Below, piece by piece: positions 9,730 through 19,014 of a DNA stretch of 64,000 nt (position 1 is the stretch's first letter; every line of letters begins with the position of its first letter). This DNA comes from Bacillus sp. BGMRC 2118. Lineage in GTDB: Bacteria > Bacillota > Bacilli > Bacillales > SA4. The notes under the pieces were generated by a model. That model made no database searches and was not told the DNA's origin. It saw only the letters and a list, made by a program, of their open reading frames with translations. The position numbers were made by a program, and so were the translations under genes. The stretch lies in contig VTTJ01000001.1 in NCBI GenBank assembly GCA_008364785.1, positions 602,804 through 666,803 on the forward strand, read 5' to 3'.

Positions 9730-10488
9730 TTAGACACCCATTCGATCTTTCATTTGTTGCAATATTTTCTTCTCGAGGCGTGATACCTGAACTTGTGATA
9801 TCCCTAAGCGCGCCGCGACTTCTGATTGTGTCTGGTCTTTATAATACCGTAAGAATACAATCAATCTTTCGCGGTCATCCAGGTCTCTAATCGCTTCTTT
9901 CAGTGCGATTTTGTCGAACCAACCTGTCTCGGTTTCGTCTGCAATCTGGTCTAACAGTGTGATTGGGTCTCCATCATTTTCATACACCGTTTCATGTATT
10001 GATGATGGGGCACGACTTGCTTCTTGGGCGAGTACAACATCTTCTGGAGTAATTTCTAATTTCTCTGCAATTTCGTGTATCGTTGGAACTCTTCCAAGTA
10101 TTTTTGATAATTCGTCTTTTGCCTTTCTAATTTTGTTTCCTGTTTCTTTTAATGATCGACTCACCTTCACCGTTCCATCATCACGGATAAATCGTTGGAT
10201 TTCTCCGATAATCATCGGTACGGCATAGGTTGAGAACTTCACATCAAACGTAAGATCGAATTTATCAACTGATTTTAGGAGACCAATGCAGCCAATTTGG
10301 AATAAATCATCAGGCTCATACCCTCTATTTAAGAATCGTTGAACCACTGACCAGACTAAACGCATGTTTTTTTGAATGATCAAGTCCCTTGCTGCCTGCT
10401 CACCAGTTTGACTACGCTTAATTAATTCTTTTACCTCATGATCTTTTAAGTATGTCTCTTTCTTCTCTTTCTTGACCTCCACATCCAT
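9730..10488 (-). CDS. sigF: RNA polymerase sigma-F factor
   Basis: Forespore-specific sigma-70 factor, 252 residues. Region 2 shows NMRLVWSVVQRF, GYEPDDLFQIGCIGLLKSVDKFD and FSTYAVPMIIGEIQRFIRD. Region 3 has VSRSLKE, and region 4 ends with a helix-turn-helix QSEVAARLGISQVQVSRLE. It is held inactive by SpoIIAB until septation. It is the last gene of the spoIIA operon, 13 bases after spoIIAB, and directs forespore genes such as dacF. Confidence 0.97.
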   Translation of the reverse strand: MDVEVKKEKKETYLKDHEVKELIKRSQTGEQAARDLIIQKNMRLVWSVVQRFLNRGYEPDDLFQIGCIGLLKSVDKFDLTFDVKFSTYAVPMIIGEIQRFIRDDGTVKVSRSLKETGNKIRKAKDELSKILGRVPTIHEIAEKLEITPEDVVLAQEASRAPSSIHETVYENDGDPITLLDQIADETETGWFDKIALKEAIRDLDDRERLIVFLRYYKDQTQSEVAARLGISQVQVSRLEKKILQQMKDRMGV

Positions 10489-10501
10489 ACACCATTCTCC
10501 C

Positions 10502-10942
10502 TTAATTACAAAGCGCTTTGTTGTTCGTTAAATGCTTAGTTAGACGGATGGTAGTTCCTCTCGTTTCATGAGAATCAATATCAAAATCATCCATAAAGTT
10601 CTCCATAATCGTAAAGCCCATTCCAGAACGCTCAAGCTCTGGCTTTGTTGTAAATAATGGCTGACGAGCTTCTTCAACATCTAAAATTCCAATACCTTCA
10701 TCTCGGATTGTAATTTGTACTGTATTTTCATCCAGTACCACTGAGATATAAACGATCCCTTTTGGATCATTTTCATATCCATGAATAATCGCATTCGTTA
10801 CTGCTTCTGAAACAACTGTTTTAATCTCAGTTAGCTCATCCATAGTCGGATCAAGTTGAGTAATAAAAGCAGCTACCGTAACACGAGCAAATGATTCATT
10901 TTGGCTAAGGGCAGAAAATTGAATGTGCATTTCGTTTCTCAT
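10502..10942 (-). CDS. spoIIAB: Anti-sigma F factor / serine kinase SpoIIAB
   Basis: A 146-residue GHKL-fold kinase that binds sigma-F and phosphorylates SpoIIAA. The N box [14 protein letters not shown]1 box RDEGIGI and [13 protein letters not shown] lid are visible. The ATG at 10942 (MRNEMHIQF) starts one base after the spoIIAA stop (TAACATG), so the longer upstream reading is not used. Confidence 0.97.
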   Translation of the reverse strand: MRNEMHIQFSALSQNESFARVTVAAFITQLDPTMDELTEIKTVVSEAVTNAIIHGYENDPKGIVYISVVLDENTVQITIRDEGIGILDVEEARQPLFTTKPELERSGMGFTIMENFMDDFDIDSHETRGTTIRLTKHLTNNKALCN

Positions 10943-10943
10943 G

Positions 10944-11294
10944 TTAGGCCACCCCCAATGTTTGGAGTGCAAATTGTTCGCTTTCTTCCAAACGAATGAT
11001 TTTAAATAAACCTGACATGTCAAACAATCTTTTTACTGCTGGTGAGATTGAACAAACAACCATCTCTCCACCTGTATTTTTAATTTGCTTGTAGCGTCCT
11101 AAAATAACACCCAAACCAGAACTGTCCATAAATGAAAGGTGTTCTAGATTTAATATAATGTGATTAATTGAATTCTTCTCTATTGAATCGGTAACTCTTG
11201 TACGTAAATCTTCCGCTGTATGATGATCTAACTCTCCTACAAGACGGATGCATAGCACATTGTGTTTCACTTCTAAGTCGATGGAAAGACTCAC
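10944..11294 (-). CDS. spoIIAA: Anti-sigma F factor antagonist SpoIIAA
   Basis: STAS-domain protein of 116 residues. When dephosphorylated by SpoIIE it binds SpoIIAB and frees sigma-F. The phosphorylation site is in MDSSGLGV, with Ser58 at the expected place. AGGAGGAAT precedes the ATG. It is first in the spoIIA operon, after a candidate sigma-H promoter. Confidence 0.97.
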   Translation of the reverse strand: MSLSIDLEVKHNVLCIRLVGELDHHTAEDLRTRVTDSIEKNSINHIILNLEHLSFMDSSGLGVILGRYKQIKNTGGEMVVCSISPAVKRLFDMSGLFKIIRLEESEQFALQTLGVA

Positions 11295-11325
11295 TACCTA
11301 TTCCTCCTTAATTTAAGCTAGTGAG

Positions 11326-11357
11326 TCAATTTCTATAAAAGATTTCAAATTCCTTCC
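11326..11357 (-). promoter_or_regulatory. Candidate sigma-H promoter of spoIIA
   Basis: On the minus strand AAGGAATTT (11347-11355), 13 bases, then GAAATT (11328-11333), 35 bases before the spoIIAA start. This fits the sigma-H pattern AGGAWWW / GAATWW and mirrors the known B. subtilis spoIIA promoter. Confidence 0.6.
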
Positions 11358-11401
11358 CACCTGACAAAACTAGTGCTAATTCGCCTAAATTAGTCAACAT
11401 A

Positions 11402-12571
11402 TTAGGAAGTTTTCGTGAATAAACCGACAGTACGTTTAAATAATTGCCACCACGATGCCAACTCAACATCATTGGCTGCGACAAGTTTACTATCAATAAT
11501 GACCTTATCATCCTTTTTTAATAACAACTGTCCAATCTCGTCTCCTTTTTTAACAGGAGCCTTAACATGATCTTTTAGTACGATTTCTTGTGTAACATCG
11601 TCCACTGCTTCACCTTTTTTCGTTAAGATCGAAATACTCTCAGATGTAACAGCATCAACAGACTTTGTTGCTCCCTTGCTAATTTTCACCTTTGATACAA
11701 TTGCAGAACGCTCCAGCATTGGGTGTGTTTTGTATTGACTAAATGCATAATCTAGCATCTTCGTTACTTGTGCGTTACGATCTTTCGGTGTAGAAGCACC
11801 CATTACAACTGCAATAACACGCATATTATCCTTTTTCGCTGTTGCAGTTAAGCAATATTTCGCTTCACTCGTATAACCTGTCTTCAGTCCATCTACTCCA
11901 GGATAAAACTTTACTAAGCGGTTTGTATTAACTAGCCAAAACTTTTTGTCAGTACCTTCACGCAAATAATCTTCATATAGGCTAGTAAACTTTGTGATTA
12001 ACTCGTATTTTAATAGTTCTTTCGCCATTAATGACATATCATGAGCTGTACTGTAATGATCTTTTGCAGGAAGACCAGTAGGGTTTACGAAATGTGTGTC
12101 CTTTAATTCAAGCTCTTTTACCTTTTCATTCATCATCTTCACGAAGTTTTCCTCAGATCCTGCAATTCTTTCAGCCATAGCAACGGAAGCATCGTTACCA
12201 GATGCGATTGCAATTCCTTTTAGCATTTGCTCCACTGTCATTTCCTCACCAGGTTCTAGGAAAATTTGAGAGCCTCCCATGGATGCGGCATATTCACTTG
12301 TACGGACTTTTTCATCAAGCATTAAGTTTCCTTTATCAATTGCCTCCATTATCAGGATCATTGTCATAATCTTTGTCATACTTGCTGGTGGAAGCTTTTC
12401 CTTACTATTTTTATCATATAGAACTGTTCCAGTGTCTCGTTCAATCAAGATAGCAGATTTTGCATCCGCAGCCAAATTTAATTCTGATTCTTCAGCCATT
12501 GCAAAAGTGGGTAAAAACAATGATAACGCAATAGACATGTATACAATACGGTGTAAAAGTTTTTTCATCAT
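11402..12571 (-). CDS. dacF: D-alanyl-D-alanine carboxypeptidase DacF
   Basis: A 389-residue low-molecular-weight penicillin-binding protein that trims peptidoglycan cross-links, in sporulation in the cortex. It has a signal peptide (MMKKLLHRIVYMSIALSLFL, cleavage near AMA). The active-site motifs are SMTK (Ser64 region), SGN and KTG (in LKTGYT), and the C-terminal PBP5-type domain ends in an amphipathic anchor (WWQLFKRTVGLF). It lies just upstream of spoIIA, the usual place, and sigma-F control is known for the family. Confidence 0.95.
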   Translation of the reverse strand: MMKKLLHRIVYMSIALSLFLPTFAMAEESELNLAADAKSAILIERDTGTVLYDKNSKEKLPPASMTKIMTMILIMEAIDKGNLMLDEKVRTSEYAASMGGSQIFLEPGEEMTVEQMLKGIAIASGNDASVAMAERIAGSEENFVKMMNEKVKELELKDTHFVNPTGLPAKDHYSTAHDMSLMAKELLKYELITKFTSLYEDYLREGTDKKFWLVNTNRLVKFYPGVDGLKTGYTSEAKYCLTATAKKDNMRVIAVVMGASTPKDRNAQVTKMLDYAFSQYKTHPMLERSAIVSKVKISKGATKSVDAVTSESISILTKKGEAVDDVTQEIVLKDHVKAPVKKGDEIGQLLLKKDDKVIIDSKLVAANDVELASWWQLFKRTVGLFTKTS

Positions 12572-12701
12572 TACAGAAACCCTCCATTCTTTATACCTGT
12601 CATTATTTTCAAAAGAGATGACATTTATACAAGAATTTTGGAAGTATATCCAAATTTTTCATTAGAAACTATTCACATGGGGAAGTTATTGAGGGAGAAA
12701 T

Positions 12702-12729
12702 AAAAAAACTGGGGAAATTTCCCCAGTTT
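12702..12729 (-). terminator. Terminator of the deoB-pun-pdp operon
   Basis: On the minus strand AAACTGGGG-aaattt-CCCCAGTTT is followed by a run of T. It starts at the pdp stop codon. Confidence 0.9.
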
Positions 12730-14032
12730 ATGAAGTAATGGTTGTATAAATTAGCGTTGGTGCTTCTACCAATGCATCAGAAAGTGAAATGGATTGATAA
12801 ATTCTGTTCATAATTTCTTCTACATTTTCTGAGTTACTATGAATCGTCACAAGCGAGTCACCTTTAGTAACAGCATCCCCGACTTTTTTATTCAGTACTA
12901 ATCCTACTGCTAAATCAATAGTCGATTCCTTTGTTGCTCTTCCAGCCCCTAAAATCATGGCAGCCGTACCAATTTCATCTGCAATAATTTCTGAAACATA
13001 TCCATCCTTTTGAGCCGGAACTTCAATGATATAGCTTGCTTGAGGAAGCTTCTCAGGATTATCTACTACCGATGCATCACCGCCCTGATTAGCAAGGAAG
13101 GTTTTAAACGTTTCCAATGCTTCTCCGTTATTCATCACATCTACTAACTTTTGTCTTGCTTCTTCAAGAGAAGATGCTTCATTAGCCAGATAAACCATGT
13201 AACTTCCAAGTGTTAAGCACAGCTCTTCTAAATCCTTGGGACCTTTACCCTGCAATGTATCAATTGCTTCTTTTACTTCTAATGAGTTTCCGATCGCTAG
13301 TCCTAAAGGTTGACTCATATCAGAGATAACCGCCATTGTCTTACGTCCCACATTGTTACCAATCTCAACCATTGCTTTTGCCAGTTGCTTTGAACCTTCT
13401 AGGTCTTTCATAAAAGCTCCTGCACCTGTTTTTACATCTAGTACAATTGCATCTGCTCCAGCCGCAATTTTCTTACTCATAATGGAGCTGGCAATAAGTG
13501 GAATTGCATTTACAGTTGCCGTTACATCTCGCAATGCATATAGCTTCTTATCAGCAGGAGTTAAGTTTCCACTTTGACCGATAATTGCAATTTTATGTTC
13601 GTTTACTAAATCAACAAATTGATTACTCGAGATTTCAACTGTAAAACCATCTACAGCTTCTAATTTATCAATCGTTCCACCAGTATGTCCTAATCCACGG
13701 CCAGACATTTTGGCTACTGGAACACCAACTGCTGCAACTAAGGGTCCTAATACTAAGGTTGTTGTATCACCAACTCCTCCAGTACTATGCTTATCTACCT
13801 TAATACCCTCGATCATCGATAAATCAATTTGATCACCTGATTCCACCATTGCCATTGTTAGGTAAGCACGCTCTTCAGGTGACATATCTTGAAAGTAAAT
13901 CGCCATTGAAAAGGCACTCATTTGATAATCTGGTATTTCTCCATTTGTATATCCTTGTATGACGAAATGAATCTCTTCTTTTGTAAGAGCTTCTCCGTCT
14001 CTCTTCTTTTCAATAATATCAACCATTCTCAT
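12728..14032 (-). CDS. pdp: Pyrimidine-nucleoside phosphorylase
   Basis: Phosphorolysis of uridine, thymidine and deoxyuridine to the base and (deoxy)ribose-1-phosphate; 434 residues, typical length. Conserved parts are [17 protein letters not shown] (phosphate loop, near residues 81-97), [26 protein letters not shown] and [10 protein letters not shown]. It is the last gene of a salvage operon after deoB and two purine phosphorylases. Its sugar phosphate product feeds DeoB. Confidence 0.96.
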   Translation of the reverse strand: MRMVDIIEKKRDGEALTKEEIHFVIQGYTNGEIPDYQMSAFSMAIYFQDMSPEERAYLTMAMVESGDQIDLSMIEGIKVDKHSTGGVGDTTTLVLGPLVAAVGVPVAKMSGRGLGHTGGTIDKLEAVDGFTVEISSNQFVDLVNEHKIAIIGQSGNLTPADKKLYALRDVTATVNAIPLIASSIMSKKIAAGADAIVLDVKTGAGAFMKDLEGSKQLAKAMVEIGNNVGRKTMAVISDMSQPLGLAIGNSLEVKEAIDTLQGKGPKDLEELCLTLGSYMVYLANEASSLEEARQKLVDVMNNGEALETFKTFLANQGGDASVVDNPEKLPQASYIIEVPAQKDGYVSEIIADEIGTAAMILGAGRATKESTIDLAVGLVLNKKVGDAVTKGDSLVTIHSNSENVEEIMNRIYQSISLSDALVEAPTLIYTTITS

Positions 14033-14059
14033 TAGTCAAGCACCTCATCTTATGACAAA

Positions 14060-14881
14060 TTAAACAACTGCTAAAAATTCTTTCACTAAGCTTATGAATT
14101 TAGGTTTTGCGGAGTTAGCTACTTCTACAACCTGTTCATGTGTTAATGGCTCTAGTTCTTCACCGATTGCCATATCTGTTACACATGATATTCCTAATAC
14201 TTTTAATCCCATATGACTCGCTACTATAACTTCAGGTACTGTTGACATCCCAACTGTATCGGCACCCAGGTTACGAAGCATAATTAGTTCAGCTGGCGTC
14301 ATGTATGTTGGCCCTGTTACCCCAGCATATACTCCTTGTTGAACCTTAATGTTTAACGATTGTGCGACTTCCTTTGCCTTTGTTAAATATTCAGGTGTAT
14401 ATGCACGGCTCATATCCGGGAAACGAGGACCGAAGTTCGCTTCATTTGGTCCAATTAAAGGATTGGCTCCTGTCATATTTAAATGATCATCTATTAACAT
14501 TAAGTCACCAGGTGCAAATTCACTATTCATTCCACCACATGCATTTGTGACAACGATTGAATGAACATCGAGCCCCTTCATGACACGAACCGGGAATGTA
14601 ACTTCTTGCATAGAGTAGCCTTCATAATAATGAAATCTACCTTGCATTGCAATCACTGTTTTACCTAATAGTTTACCGATTACTAATTTCCCGGCATGTC
14701 CTTCAACCGTTGAGACTGGAAAGTTCGGGATATTTTCATACTCAATTTTGACAGCATCTTCAATTTCATTAGCAAGTTCCCCAAGTCCAGAACCTAATAT
14801 GAGCCCAAATTCTGGTTTAATCTTTGTTTGACTTACAATATAATCAACCGCTTCTCTCATCTTCCCATATATGTTATCCAC
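14060..14881 (-). CDS. Purine-nucleoside phosphorylase paralogue, altered base pocket
   Basis: A 273-residue trimeric-type nucleoside phosphorylase, closely related to the adjacent gene at 14881-15708: shared LGSGLG phosphate loop, FPVSTVEGHAGKLVIG, MQGRFHYYEGY and STVPEVIVASH. Two base-recognition positions differ. Where 6-oxopurine enzymes have Glu in a YETPAE motif this one has Met (YMTPAE), and the later Asn is Asp (CVTDMAIG). The Asp is what methylthioadenosine phosphorylases carry. It may therefore prefer 6-aminopurines such as adenosine or methylthioadenosine. It joins the next gene without a gap, so the two are probably co-translated. Confidence 0.88.
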   Translation of the reverse strand: MDNIYGKMREAVDYIVSQTKIKPEFGLILGSGLGELANEIEDAVKIEYENIPNFPVSTVEGHAGKLVIGKLLGKTVIAMQGRFHYYEGYSMQEVTFPVRVMKGLDVHSIVVTNACGGMNSEFAPGDLMLIDDHLNMTGANPLIGPNEANFGPRFPDMSRAYTPEYLTKAKEVAQSLNIKVQQGVYAGVTGPTYMTPAELIMLRNLGADTVGMSTVPEVIVASHMGLKVLGISCVTDMAIGEELEPLTHEQVVEVANSAKPKFISLVKEFLAVV

Positions 14882-15708
14882 TATTTGTTTCCTCCGATCT
14901 CCTTCACTGTTCCCTTTACTAGTGATAAGAAACTCGTCTTTACCATTTCCGTCGTTTCCATTACTTCATCATGCGTTAGTGGTTGATCTAATATCCCTGC
15001 AGCCATATTCGAAATACATGAGATACCTAATACCTTTAAACCTGCATGACGCGCAACGATTACTTCTGGAACAGTAGACATACCAACGGCATCTCCACCA
15101 AGTGTACGAATCATGCGTACCTCAGCTGGAGTTTCATAAGAAGGACCAGTGTTCCCCACATATATTCCCTCTTGCAGAGAAATTCCTAAGCCTGATGCCA
15201 CCTCTTTTGCTTTTGCACGTAATGAAGGGCAATAAGCAGCCGACATATCCGGGAAACGAACACCAAATTCAGCGTTATTCGGACCAATTAATGGATTTTG
15301 TCCCATATTATTAATATGATCAGTAATTAACATTAAATCACCTGCTTTAAATGAAGTATTAACTCCACCAGCAGCATTTGTAACAATTACTGTTTCTACT
15401 CCAATTTCCTTCATAACTCGTACAGGGAATGTAACCTTATCTAATCCATAGCCTTCATAGAAATGAAATCTCCCTTGCATTGCAACAACTTGTACTCCCT
15501 CTAATTCCCCAATCACTAGTTGTCCTGCATGTCCCTCTACAGTTGAAACAGGGAATTCAGGTATTTCATGATACGGCAAGGTTGTTGGGTTTTGAATTTC
15601 TTCAGCTAAAACCCCAAGACCTGATCCTAAGATTAACCCTATTTTAGGCTCGGAATTTAATTTTTCTTTAATATAAGAAGCAGCACGTTCAATTTGCATT
15701 TTGTCCAT
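14881..15708 (-). CDS. punA: Purine-nucleoside phosphorylase (inosine/guanosine type)
   Basis: A 275-residue trimeric purine nucleoside phosphorylase splitting (deoxy)inosine and (deoxy)guanosine. The phosphate loop is LGSGLG (near 28-33), and the base-binding Glu in GPSYETPAE and Asn in CISNMAAG match the 6-oxopurine-specific class. ATG 15708 has a GGGG-rich ribosome site, 12 bases after the deoB stop. B. subtilis has a single gene (pupG) here; this genome has two in tandem. Confidence 0.94.
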   Translation of the reverse strand: MDKMQIERAASYIKEKLNSEPKIGLILGSGLGVLAEEIQNPTTLPYHEIPEFPVSTVEGHAGQLVIGELEGVQVVAMQGRFHFYEGYGLDKVTFPVRVMKEIGVETVIVTNAAGGVNTSFKAGDLMLITDHINNMGQNPLIGPNNAEFGVRFPDMSAAYCPSLRAKAKEVASGLGISLQEGIYVGNTGPSYETPAEVRMIRTLGGDAVGMSTVPEVIVARHAGLKVLGISCISNMAAGILDQPLTHDEVMETTEMVKTSFLSLVKGTVKEIGGNK

Positions 15709-15720
15709 GATTACATCCCC

Positions 15721-16905
15721 CTATTTCAATTCATTCAAAAAGCTAGTTCCATGACTTGGTAGTTTCACTTTAAAATTATCTGCAATCGTCGCACCTATAT
15801 CAGCAAATGTTGATCGGATGGACAATTCTTTTCCACCCGAGAAGGATGGACTATATACAAGTAACGGCACATATTCACGTGTATGGTCCGTACCGTGATG
15901 AACAGGGTCATTACCGTGGTCAGCAGTGATAATTAACAAATCGTCGTTCTTCAACTTGTTAAGCACTTCGGGTAACCTGGCATCGTATTCTTCTAGTGCT
16001 ACCCCGTATCCATCCGGATCTCTTCTGTGTCCAAATAGTGCATCAAAATCCACTAAGTTTAGGAAACTTAAGCCTGTAAAATCCATTGCTAATGTTTCAT
16101 TTAACTTATCCATACCATCCATGTTGGATTTTGTACGGAGTGTATTTGTCACACCTTCATTGTCATAAATGTCAGAGATTTTCCCAATCGCAATAACATC
16201 TAATTGATTATCAGCCAACTCATTCATCACAGTACGTCCAAAAGGCTTTAATGCATAATCATGTCGATTAGCAGTTCGTTTAAAATCTCCAGGTTCACCT
16301 ACAAATGGACGAGCAATAATACGGCCAACCATATACTTTTCATCCAATGTAATTTTTCTAGCATACTCACAAATTTCATATAGTTCTTCTAATGGCACAA
16401 TCTCTTCGTGAGCTGCAATCTGCAGTACAGAATCAGCTGACGTATACACAATTAATGCTCCTGTTTCCATATGCTCTTTTCCTAGCTCATCTAAAATCTC
16501 CGTACCTGACGCAGGCTTATTCCCTATTACCTTACGTCCTGTCTTGGATTCTATATCTTGAATTAACTCATCTGGAAAGCCATCAGGAAATGTTTTAAAA
16601 GGTGTTTCAATATGTAATCCCATAATTTCCCAGTGTCCTGTCATTGTATCTTTACCATTTGATGACTCTTCCATCTTTGTAAAATAAGCAAGAGGTGTTT
16701 CCGCTTTTTCAATGCCTTTAATTTCTCTAATATTACTTAGTCCGAGCTTGGCCATATTAGGCATATGTAGTCCATTACGGTGCTCAGCGATATGTCCTAA
16801 TGTATCTGAACCAATATCGTTAAATTTCGCAGCATCAGGTGCTTCTCCAATACCTACTGAATCCATTACAATTAAAAAAACTCGATTAAAAGGATATTTA
16901 TTCAT
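15721..16905 (-). CDS. deoB: Phosphopentomutase
   Basis: Converts (deoxy)ribose-1-phosphate to the 5-phosphate, linking nucleoside phosphorolysis to central metabolism; 394 residues. Alkaline-phosphatase-superfamily metal sites are visible: [12 protein letters not shown] at the N-terminus, DTMTGHWE with the phosphorylated Thr, and [25 protein letters not shown] precedes the ATG. It is first in the deoB-punA-punA2-pdp operon, and a palindrome 86-103 bases upstream may be an operator. Confidence 0.96.
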   Translation of the reverse strand: MNKYPFNRVFLIVMDSVGIGEAPDAAKFNDIGSDTLGHIAEHRNGLHMPNMAKLGLSNIREIKGIEKAETPLAYFTKMEESSNGKDTMTGHWEIMGLHIETPFKTFPDGFPDELIQDIESKTGRKVIGNKPASGTEILDELGKEHMETGALIVYTSADSVLQIAAHEEIVPLEELYEICEYARKITLDEKYMVGRIIARPFVGEPGDFKRTANRHDYALKPFGRTVMNELADNQLDVIAIGKISDIYDNEGVTNTLRTKSNMDGMDKLNETLAMDFTGLSFLNLVDFDALFGHRRDPDGYGVALEEYDARLPEVLNKLKNDDLLIITADHGNDPVHHGTDHTREYVPLLVYSPSFSGGKELSIRSTFADIGATIADNFKVKLPSHGTSFLNELK

Positions 16906-16990
16906 GTTTTACCTCCTAAAGTAACGATTAATAGTTTTTGTATTATATCCATTCATTATTCCCATTACTAAGAAACCTTTATGTCTGTAT

Positions 16991-17008
16991 TTGTCAGAGG
17001 TCAGACAA
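16991..17008. promoter_or_regulatory. Possible operator upstream of deoB
   Basis: TTGTCAGAGGTCAGACAA has inverted arms TTGTC/GACAA and also an internal GTCAGA-G-GTCAGA direct repeat. It lies 86 bases before the deoB ATG. The arms resemble sites of FadR-type GntR regulators. No regulator gene is adjacent. Confidence 0.35.
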
Positions 17009-17051
17009 CTAAAGTATAACGTTGATTTATAAAACTATCAATCTATAACAT

Positions 17052-17081
17052 GAAAAAAAGTAGAGAAATTTCTTCTCTACT
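17052..17081 (-). terminator. Terminator of the fur-side xerD transcript
   Basis: On the minus strand AGTAGAGAA-gaaat-TTCTCTACT is followed by TTTTTTT, starting at the xerD stop codon. Confidence 0.85.
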
Positions 17082-17970
17082 AAGCTCGTGGATGAAAGCT
17101 CTTATAGACGTCTTTTAACCTTGCTTTTGTAACGTGTGTGTATATTTGTGTAGTTGATATATCCGCATGACCGAGCATTTCTTGAACAGCTCGTAGGTCT
17201 GCCCCATTTTCTAATAAATGTGTGGCAAAGGAGTGTCTTAACGTATGAGGAGTTAGCTCCTTTTTGATATCGGCCTCCTCGGTCAGTCTCTTTAAGATTT
17301 TCCAAAAACCTTGTCTCGATAAGCGGTTCCCGTGATGATTTAAAAACAAAGCATCTGTTTTCGTTTTACCGACTAACTTACTTCTAGCATGATCAATGTA
17401 GACTTCAAGTGATTCCGTTGCTGCCCGGCCAATAGGAATGATTCTTTCCTTGTTTCCTTTTCCCATACATCTTAAGAAACCCATCGTTAAATGAATGTCC
17501 CCTAAGTTCAAGCTGATTAACTCAGAAACACGGATACCGGTAGCATATAATACTTCAATCATCGCCTTATCACGAAGACCAAATGCCGTATCAAGCTTAG
17601 GGGCCTCCAATAACTGCTCTACTTCAGACATTGACAATACCTTAGGTAATGATCTCTCTGGTTGTGGTGTTTCAATATGAACAGATGGATCATGTGTGAC
17701 GGCTTTATCTCGCAATAAAAACTGATGAAAGGATCTAATAGAGGCGATATGTCTGGCAATCGTCCTAGAAGAATGTCCCTTATCTTTTATAAACTTTAAA
17801 AAGCTAATAATATGAATTCGCGAGACTTCCTCGAAGGATTGAATATTCTCAACCTCCTGTTGAAAGTGAATATAACTCTTCAAGTCCCTGTTATAAGAAG
17901 TAATTGTATTATTCGACAATCCCCGTTCAACGACTAAATAGTGTAAGAAATCTTGTAATTGATCATTCAA
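17080..17970 (-). CDS. xerD: Site-specific tyrosine recombinase XerD
   Basis: Chromosome-dimer resolvase acting with XerC at dif; 296 residues, the B. subtilis length. The N-terminal SAM-like core-binding domain (1-100) is followed by the catalytic domain with Arg147 (TGIRVSE), Lys171, His242 and Arg245 ([12 protein letters not shown]), His268 ([14 protein letters not shown]) and Tyr277. The order fur - yqzK - xerD - deoB is that of B. subtilis. Confidence 0.96.
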   Translation of the reverse strand: MNDQLQDFLHYLVVERGLSNNTITSYNRDLKSYIHFQQEVENIQSFEEVSRIHIISFLKFIKDKGHSSRTIARHIASIRSFHQFLLRDKAVTHDPSVHIETPQPERSLPKVLSMSEVEQLLEAPKLDTAFGLRDKAMIEVLYATGIRVSELISLNLGDIHLTMGFLRCMGKGNKERIIPIGRAATESLEVYIDHARSKLVGKTKTDALFLNHHGNRLSRQGFWKILKRLTEEADIKKELTPHTLRHSFATHLLENGADLRAVQEMLGHADISTTQIYTHVTKARLKDVYKSFHPRA

Positions 17971-17976
17971 TGTATT

Positions 17977-18204
17977 CTACTCCCCGGACTTATAAAATAA
18001 CAATAAACGGTCAATCAGAGTAGATTCCTGCTCGGTTACACTTGCTGTAACCTTAATAGCAGAACCCTTAGGCTCATCATAACGATGATAATTCTGATAC
18101 TCCTGATTGATCCACATAAGTCCATAATAAAACATAATCGTGCATCCCGTAAATAACAGGAAGACTTTTAATGTATTTAATACAAGTGATAGCCACGTTT
18201 TCAT
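17977..18204 (-). CDS. yqzK: YqzK-like DUF4227 membrane protein
   Basis: A 75-residue protein from ATG 18204 (MKTWLSLVLNTLKVFLLFTG) with one membrane helix near 10-30 and a soluble C-terminal part. The start is uncertain because GGAG directly abuts this ATG; an in-frame ATG at 18234 gives a longer N-terminus. Its place between fur and xerD matches B. subtilis yqzK. Function unknown. Confidence 0.75.
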   Translation of the reverse strand: MKTWLSLVLNTLKVFLLFTGCTIMFYYGLMWINQEYQNYHRYDEPKGSAIKVTASVTEQESTLIDRLLLFYKSGE

Positions 18205-18397
18205 CTCCTTGCCCCCAATACACCTTCTCTTCATTATTAGAAGATATGCCAATAAGGACAAACTTTATACATAAATGATGGAGTTTTTATAAAGAGATAT
18301 CAAAATATATGGCATAAGATCGTTCAACAACAACTATAACTTGGTTATCCTGTTATTCTTATGTAAATAACCTAAAAATAGAATGTAGTTCATGTCA

Positions 18398-18429
18398 TAA
18401 AAAAGAGGCTATCCAACTCGGATAGCCTC
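18398..18429 (-). terminator. Terminator after fur
   Basis: On the minus strand GAGGCTATCC-gagtt-GGATAGCCTC followed by TTTTTTAT. Confidence 0.9.
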
Positions 18430-18444
18430 CTTTCCCATATTCTA

Positions 18445-18903
18445 TTACTCTTCTTCCGTTTCTACCTTGTCATGACAACGATAGCAAATACCATGGAAAG
18501 TTAGACGGTGATCCTTTATTTTAAAGTTCCAATCGCGTTCAACGATTTGCTCAACATCCTCTAATAAATCCTCTTGAATTTCATCAACAGCACCACATTC
18601 CATACAAACTAAGTGATGATGGAAATGCGCTGCACCTTCTTGTCTAAGGTCATATCTAGAAACTCCGTCGCCGAAATTAATTTTATCTACAACTTTTAGC
18701 TCTGTTAGTAATTCTAACGTACGATATACAGTAGCTAGTCCAATTTCAGGTGATTTTTCCTTTACGAGGAGGTAAACATCTTCCGCGCTTAAATGATCTT
18801 CCTCATGTTCCAGGAGTACTCTAACCGTTGCCTCGCGTTGAGGAGTAAGTTTGTAACTGGAAGAATGCAAATGCTTTTTTATCCGGTCGATTCTATTTTC
18901 CAT
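18445..18903 (-). CDS. fur: Ferric uptake regulator Fur
   Basis: Iron-responsive repressor, 152 residues from ATG 18903 (MENRIDRIKKHLHSSSYKLT), nearly identical to B. subtilis Fur as recalled. It has the winged-helix DNA-binding domain (TPQREATVRVLL, GLATVYRTLELL) and a metal/dimer domain with HFHHHLVCMECG and a second Cys pair in GICYRCH. A strong sigma-A promoter lies 34-61 bases upstream, beside a possible Fur/PerR box. Confidence 0.97.
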   Translation of the reverse strand: MENRIDRIKKHLHSSSYKLTPQREATVRVLLEHEEDHLSAEDVYLLVKEKSPEIGLATVYRTLELLTELKVVDKINFGDGVSRYDLRQEGAAHFHHHLVCMECGAVDEIQEDLLEDVEQIVERDWNFKIKDHRLTFHGICYRCHDKVETEEE

Positions 18904-18936
18904 GAATAAATTCCCTCCCTCGCCCTTCACTACCTA

Positions 18937-18964
18937 ATTATAGCAAATGAGAGGAAAGTGTCAA
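18937..18964 (-). promoter_or_regulatory. Sigma-A promoter of fur
   Basis: On the minus strand TTGACA (18959-18964), 16 bases, TATAAT (18937-18942), in the 111-base gap between spoIIM and fur. Both hexamers are consensus. Confidence 0.85.
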
Positions 18965-18965
18965 A

Positions 18966-18980
18966 ATAAAATAATTATCA
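18966..18980. promoter_or_regulatory. Possible Fur/PerR box upstream of fur
   Basis: On the minus strand TGATAATTATTTTAT matches the 7-1-7 Fur-family pattern TGATAATNATTATCA fully in the left half and at 4 of 7 in the right. It directly abuts the -35 of the fur promoter. PerR control of fur is known in B. subtilis. The region is very AT-rich, so chance matches are likely. Confidence 0.4.
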
Positions 18981-19014
18981 TCTTAGATTTAAATATATTT
19001 TTAGATAATAATTA

